From contig CAURED010000004.1 in the NCBI GenBank assembly GCA_963524205.1, forward strand, positions 1 through 64,000: DNA of 64,000 nt, in the 5' to 3' direction. A program made the position numbers and the translations under genes. The notes below the pieces were generated by a model, which was not told the DNA's origin, did not search any database, and worked only from the letters and a program-made list of their open reading frames with translations. Positions 61,422 through 64,000 of the stretch are shown piece after piece (the stretch's first letter is position 1; the number at the start of each line of letters is the position of its first letter). This stretch comes from Aminipila sp963524205. Its GTDB lineage: Bacteria; Bacillota; Clostridia; Peptostreptococcales; Anaerovoracaceae.

Positions 61422-61700
61422 TTAATACAAACAATAGCTTTCGTAATTTTCTCCCATATATACCCATACATTTTCTCCCATTTCTATTTTTTCGTTAAAT
61501 GTTAAATTAGGGATTAAAAGCTTTATGCTTGTTCTTTTTCTTCCTATAACAGTGATTCCTTCCCCCGTTGGAGACTTTTTAAATTCATCGATTTTCTCTG
61601 ACAGATTAGAAATACCCGTTTCTTTAGAAAAATTATCTACAAATTCCTGAGTATTTGCATAAACTACATTGTCCTGATTTTTGAACCAATTAACATTCAT
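61422..61700 (-). CDS. Small protein of unknown function (92 residues)
   Basis: I do not recognise this protein. It begins MNVNWFKNQDNVVYANTQEF, with an acidic N-terminal helix and a beta-rich second half (EGITVIGRKRTSIKLLI, ENVWVYMGENYESYCLY). There is no signal peptide or membrane segment and one cysteine near the C-terminus. ATG 61700 has a strong AAGGAGG. It is the first gene behind riboswitch 5 and its two terminators. Confidence 0.65.
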   Translation of the reverse strand: MNVNWFKNQDNVVYANTQEFVDNFSKETGISNLSEKIDEFKKSPTGEGITVIGRKRTSIKLLIPNLTFNEKIEMGENVWVYMGENYESYCLY

Positions 61701-61732
61701 GGTGTTCCTCCTTGTATTTAGCTGTAATTATT

Positions 61733-61790
61733 TAAAAAAAGGATGAGGGTTATAACAGGTTTGCTCACATGCAAAACTGTTATACCCTCA
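61733..61790 (-). terminator. Second terminator in the riboswitch 5 leader
   Basis: TGAGGGTATAACAG pairs with CTGTTATAACCCTCA with one bulge, and the inner TTTGC/GCAAA extends the stem around a six-base loop. Seven T residues follow on the minus strand. It lies between the riboswitch terminator and the first gene. Confidence 0.85.
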
Positions 61791-61820
61791 GGAATGAAAA
61801 GGCATCTTAATATAAATAAA

Positions 61821-61852
61821 CAAAAAAACTGTAGCAAAGCTGCTACAGTCCG
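61821..61852 (-). terminator. Terminator of cobalamin riboswitch 5
   Basis: A perfect ACTGTAGCA/TGCTACAGT stem with a four-base loop, followed by T7 on the minus strand. Confidence 0.88.
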
Positions 61853-61927
61853 TTTTTCTGTAATATTTATCATTCTTAAAACCCAAAGGTTTATAAGCAT
61901 CACCGATTACCCGTCGGCTACTTGAAC

Positions 61928-62092
61928 AACTTATGCAGGTCTTCTGGCTTACGTATCATCATTGTTTCCTGCCTTCCCAAGTATAAACTCAGTGGCAAAT
62001 AGGAACAACTCCTCGCTTACAGCGGCGGGACCGCGCAGGACTCTAACCTGCTTCCCTCTTAGCTACTAAACTAATAGTCGTCTTGTATCAAT
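61928..62092 (-). promoter_or_regulatory. Cobalamin riboswitch 5
   Basis: The minus strand shows AGAGGGAAGCAGGTTAGAGT, CCTGCGCGGTCCCGCCGCTG, TAAGCGAGGAG, GCCACTGAG, TTGGGAAGGCAGGAAAC and CCAGAAGACCTGCATAAG, then the same CCGACGGGTAATCGG hairpin as riboswitch 3. Promoter, aptamer and terminator are all very similar to riboswitch 3. Confidence 0.93.
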
Positions 62093-62140
62093 TAGACTTT
62101 AGTCTGTAGAACATAAATGGTTTATTCAATTTACAAGTTA

Positions 62141-62170
62141 ATGGTATCACTTTTAGGTAACATTTGTCAA
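62141..62170 (-). promoter_or_regulatory. Promoter of the riboswitch 5 operon
   Basis: TTGACA (62165-62170) and TACCAT (62141-62146), spacing 18, as at riboswitch 3. Confidence 0.6.
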
Positions 62171-62230
62171 CCCCTATCAGAGATTATTAATTAAATATAC
62201 CAGTTCTTTTCTATTTTAACATAATAAACA

Positions 62231-62545
62231 TTATTCCTTTTTCACTATGTACATTTTCCCGGTTTTCTCATCTTCATATACAAATCCTTTTGAATCGTAG
62301 TCCTCAGACAAGGAACCATCTTTTATAGCATCTTCCAAATCATTAACCTCAACTAGCTGATCTTCTGTAACAACATCCATGATTTTACTTAAGTCCACAT
62401 TCCAGAACATAACGATTGCAATCATCAATCCACAAGAAAATACAAGCATTACATCTACTAGGTTACCCAGACTTTCCATGGGGTTTATGTCTTCTTTGCT
62501 TTTATAATGCCTTCTCATACTCAAAGAGTTATTATTTCTTAGCAT
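62231..62545 (-). CDS. DUF2149 protein with ExbD-like membrane motif
   Basis: The 104-residue protein has a short basic cytoplasmic N-terminus, one membrane segment and an acidic extracellular tail. The segment NPMESLGNLVDVMLVFSCGL resembles the start of the ExbD/TolR helix, including the aspartate that carries protons in those proteins (compare the ExbD pattern I-D-V-M-L-V). ATG 62545 lies nine bases after GGAGG and overlaps the ExbB-like gene by 14 bases. DUF2149 is a named family of unknown function; the ExbD comparison is my inference. Confidence 0.75.
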   Translation of the reverse strand: MLRNNNSLSMRRHYKSKEDINPMESLGNLVDVMLVFSCGLMIAIVMFWNVDLSKIMDVVTEDQLVEVNDLEDAIKDGSLSEDYDSKGFVYEDEKTGKMYIVKKE

Positions 62546-63164
62546 TTGCATCAACCTCCTCCAACATGCTTTCCATTACTAATTCAAAAGTAATCAAATA
62601 ATCTTCATACCACTTTTTACGTATATTGGAAATGACACAGCAGATTGCTGCCGAAATAACCCCTGAAATTGTAGTATCAAAAGCTATTGCCAGTGATTTA
62701 GACAGTGTGTCAGTATCGCCATGTCCTAAAGCAATAATTCCTGGACCTAAAGGAATTAATGTACCTAAGAGTCCAAACATAGGTCCCAGCTTTGCCACTA
62801 AATCGGTAATTCCTACTGCTTTATCGTACTTCTCCTCTTCCGTTGCAAGTAGCCTTTGCGCTAATGCTGTAAGTGATGTTTTCGGCATATCACTGGATTC
62901 TAGAAGAACATTTAAGGCTGCCTTCTGCCTAGCTGGCAGGCCGCTTCCTTCAATTGTTTTTTGCAAATCATTTTCTTCATGTATTTTTTTCAGCAATCCA
63001 GTTGCATCTAATTTCTTTCGTTTTCTTCTTTCTGTAAAAAATTCTACTGCAAAATCTCCAAACTGCCATACTGTAACAATCATTAATATTAATAATACAC
63101 ACATACATGGTTTTAATAGAATTTGACCTATTAAATGCAGTATATTACTTAATCCAAAACCCAT
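62532..63164 (-). CDS. MotA/TolQ/ExbB-family proton channel protein
   Basis: The 210-residue protein has an N-terminal membrane segment (about residues 12-38), a cytoplasmic helical region, and two C-terminal membrane helices with VAKLGPMFGLLGTLIPLGPG and AFDTTISGVISAAICCV, the signature of TolQ/ExbB/MotA channels. It should assemble with the DUF2149 protein. ATG 63164 is preferred, eight bases after GGAG. It is the first gene behind riboswitch 6, an unusual setting in a Gram-positive organism with no TonB. Confidence 0.87.
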   Translation of the reverse strand: MGFGLSNILHLIGQILLKPCMCVLLILMIVTVWQFGDFAVEFFTERRKRKKLDATGLLKKIHEENDLQKTIEGSGLPARQKAALNVLLESSDMPKTSLTALAQRLLATEEEKYDKAVGITDLVAKLGPMFGLLGTLIPLGPGIIALGHGDTDTLSKSLAIAFDTTISGVISAAICCVISNIRKKWYEDYLITFELVMESMLEEVDANAKK

Positions 63165-63212
63165 AATCATTTCTCCTATATTCTTATATTTTTATTAACT
63201 TGATTATTGGGC

Positions 63213-63252
63213 TAAAAAAAAAGATCTTTAATTGGCATGCAAAAAAGACCTT
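63213..63252 (-). terminator. Terminator of cobalamin riboswitch 6
   Basis: AAGGTCTTT and AAAGATCTT arms (one wobble), followed by nine T residues on the minus strand. Confidence 0.8.
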
Positions 63253-63299
63253 ATATTCCACATATACACGCTCCTTCATACCCAATAACGTATACTTAC

Positions 63300-63432
63300 A
63301 TATGGCAGGTTTCCTGACTTGTGACTCTTTCTCCGAACGTCTTCCCAGTTTCCCAGTGACATTATTCTTCGTCTTCACTTACAGTAGAGGTAGCTGTGCA
63401 GGATTTTCACCTGCTTCCCTTTTAAAAATTTT
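63300..63432 (-). promoter_or_regulatory. Cobalamin riboswitch 6
   Basis: The minus strand shows AAGGGAAGCAGGTGAAAATC, CCTGCACAGCTACCTCTACT, GTAAGTGAAGACG, TCACTGGGAAACTGGGAAG and AGTCAGGAAACCTGCC. It is shorter and more diverged in the B12-box stem than the others, but in the right order. It controls the ExbB-like and DUF2149 genes. Confidence 0.85.
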
Positions 63433-63472
63433 CTTCACCTATATGTATATAATTATTAAATTTTACCAAATA

Positions 63473-63501
63473 ATAATATCACTAAATATTTGTAATTTCA
63501 A
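63473..63501 (-). promoter_or_regulatory. Promoter of the riboswitch 6 operon
   Basis: TTGAAA (63496-63501) and TATTAT (63473-63478), spacing 17. Confidence 0.6.
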
Positions 63502-63515
63502 CAATATTCGTCATA

Positions 63516-63551
63516 ATAAAAACAGACTGCTTAAAATAAACAATCTGTTTT
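63516..63551 (-). terminator. Terminator after the repeat-protein gene at the right edge
   Basis: AAAACAGA and TCTGTTTT arms with T-rich sequence following on the minus strand. Confidence 0.75.
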
Positions 63552-63565
63552 AACAAAAATCTAAG

Positions 63566-64000
63566 TTATGAACTTGCTTTATTTTTTATCCTTCGTCTTA
63601 TTTTCTGTGTATTCGTTTTGTCTAACGGGTCTGCTCCCACTTGAAAAAGCACATTTCTATAGCTTCCACAAACCTTCATTAATCCGTTGTAAACATCTTC
63701 CGGCAATTCCTCTTTAATGGGAGCACGCTCTAGCTCATTAACAATTTCTCTCAGCTGGATTAGATATTGTTTTTCATTCTTACTTAATTTTAGCACTTTA
63801 TATAAACCATTACTTAGAATTTCCGTATGATGTTTTCCTTTATTTTTTCTATCATCCAAATAAGTTTCACTAAATGACTTTGGCTTTTCTATAGGTTCCA
63901 TACCAATTTGGTGTAAGGTGTTTCTCCATGTTTGGCACTTTATTTTTAGTTTTTCTTTTACTTCATTTTCAATTTCCCTTCGGAGTGGAGGCCGTCCAAG
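63566..64000 (-). CDS. Partial homing-endonuclease-type repeat protein, paralogue of 58671
   Basis: The frame is open to the window edge, so the N-terminus lies outside; 144 codons are visible. It begins with LGRPPLRREIENEV and QTWRNTLHQIGMEPI, then SETYLDDRKNK, and ends with VCGSYRNVLFQVGADPLDK. The same order and motifs form the C-terminal half of the 58671 protein, so the two are paralogues. It lies upstream of riboswitch 6. An ATG at 63901 is internal and should not be taken as the start. Confidence 0.65.
   Translation of the reverse strand, partial: LGRPPLRREIENEVKEKLKIKCQTWRNTLHQIGMEPIEKPKSFSETYLDDRKNKGKHHTEILSNGLYKVLKLSKNEKQYLIQLREIVNELERAPIKEELPEDVYNGLMKVCGSYRNVLFQVGADPLDKTNTQKIRRRIKNKASS

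Noticed and set aside
63566..63901. Complete 111-residue protein starting at ATG 63901
   Set aside because: The frame is open to the window edge and the upstream codons encode another copy of the same repeat, so it is the end of a longer gene.

Overview
The window is AT-rich, densely packed DNA from an anaerobic, endospore-forming, Gram-positive bacterium of the Clostridia. Sporulation and germination genes (spoVB, spoVT, spoVG, a spoVAF-type gerA gene), surface proteins with S-layer homology (SLH) domains, ECF-type vitamin transporters and many intrinsic terminators support this. A sigma-54 activator whose sensor domain resembles the lysine-fermentation enzyme L-erythro-3,5-diaminohexanoate dehydrogenase suggests an amino-acid fermenter, perhaps near Anaerovorax/Aminipila. 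That placement is inference.

Layout. The left edge carries a strong promoter reading out of the window, probably for an rRNA operon. Positions 0.35-2.2 kb hold a DUF421/DUF4363 pair and folT behind a tetrahydrofolate riboswitch. Positions 2.2-16 kb are conserved housekeeping: rqcP, hup, mazG, spoVB and an amidohydrolase; spoVT; then the murC, glmU (acetyltransferase half only), prs, pth, mfd run; then purR and spoVG. Positions 16.3-20.7 kb hold the sigma-54 regulator, preceded by three helically phased 17-bp repeats, and trxB/trxA. Positions 20.7-35.1 kb hold a CofE-like protein, a lytic transglycosylase, a purine permease, an FHA-FtsW fusion with its penicillin-binding partner, pyrE, a SigV/RsiV-like pair, a peroxiredoxin, two bacterial PH-domain proteins and spoVAF. 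Positions 35.2-40.9 kb are the pyrBICFKD operon behind a leader ORF whose stop codon overlaps a terminator.

Positions 41-64 kb are the most unusual part: a corrinoid (vitamin B12) regulon with six separate cobalamin riboswitches, all on the minus strand and all followed by intrinsic terminators, so the genes should be expressed when corrinoid is scarce. The riboswitches lead: (1) two tiny ORFs and a diaminopimelate-decarboxylase homologue without its catalytic lysine; (2) a small secreted DUF4430 protein and a giant SLH/DUF4430 protein; (3) an SLH protein with an alpha-toroid plus DUF4430; (4) an SLH alpha-toroid protein, an anchored DUF4430 protein, EcfT, and an EcfA-EcfA-S fusion; (5) a small unknown protein, a TIM-barrel protein, a DUF2284 cysteine-rich protein and a homing-endonuclease-type repeat protein; (6) an ExbB/MotA-like channel protein and a DUF2149 protein with an ExbD-like membrane motif. 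The alpha-toroid plus DUF4430 combination is the architecture of animal intrinsic factor and transcobalamin.

The working model, which is inference, is that cell-wall-bound intrinsic-factor-like proteins capture corrinoid, an anchored DUF4430 protein passes it to an ECF transporter, and an ExbB/ExbD-like pair may energise a step. The remaining riboswitch-controlled genes have no known role. No tRNA genes, CRISPR arrays or transposases were seen.
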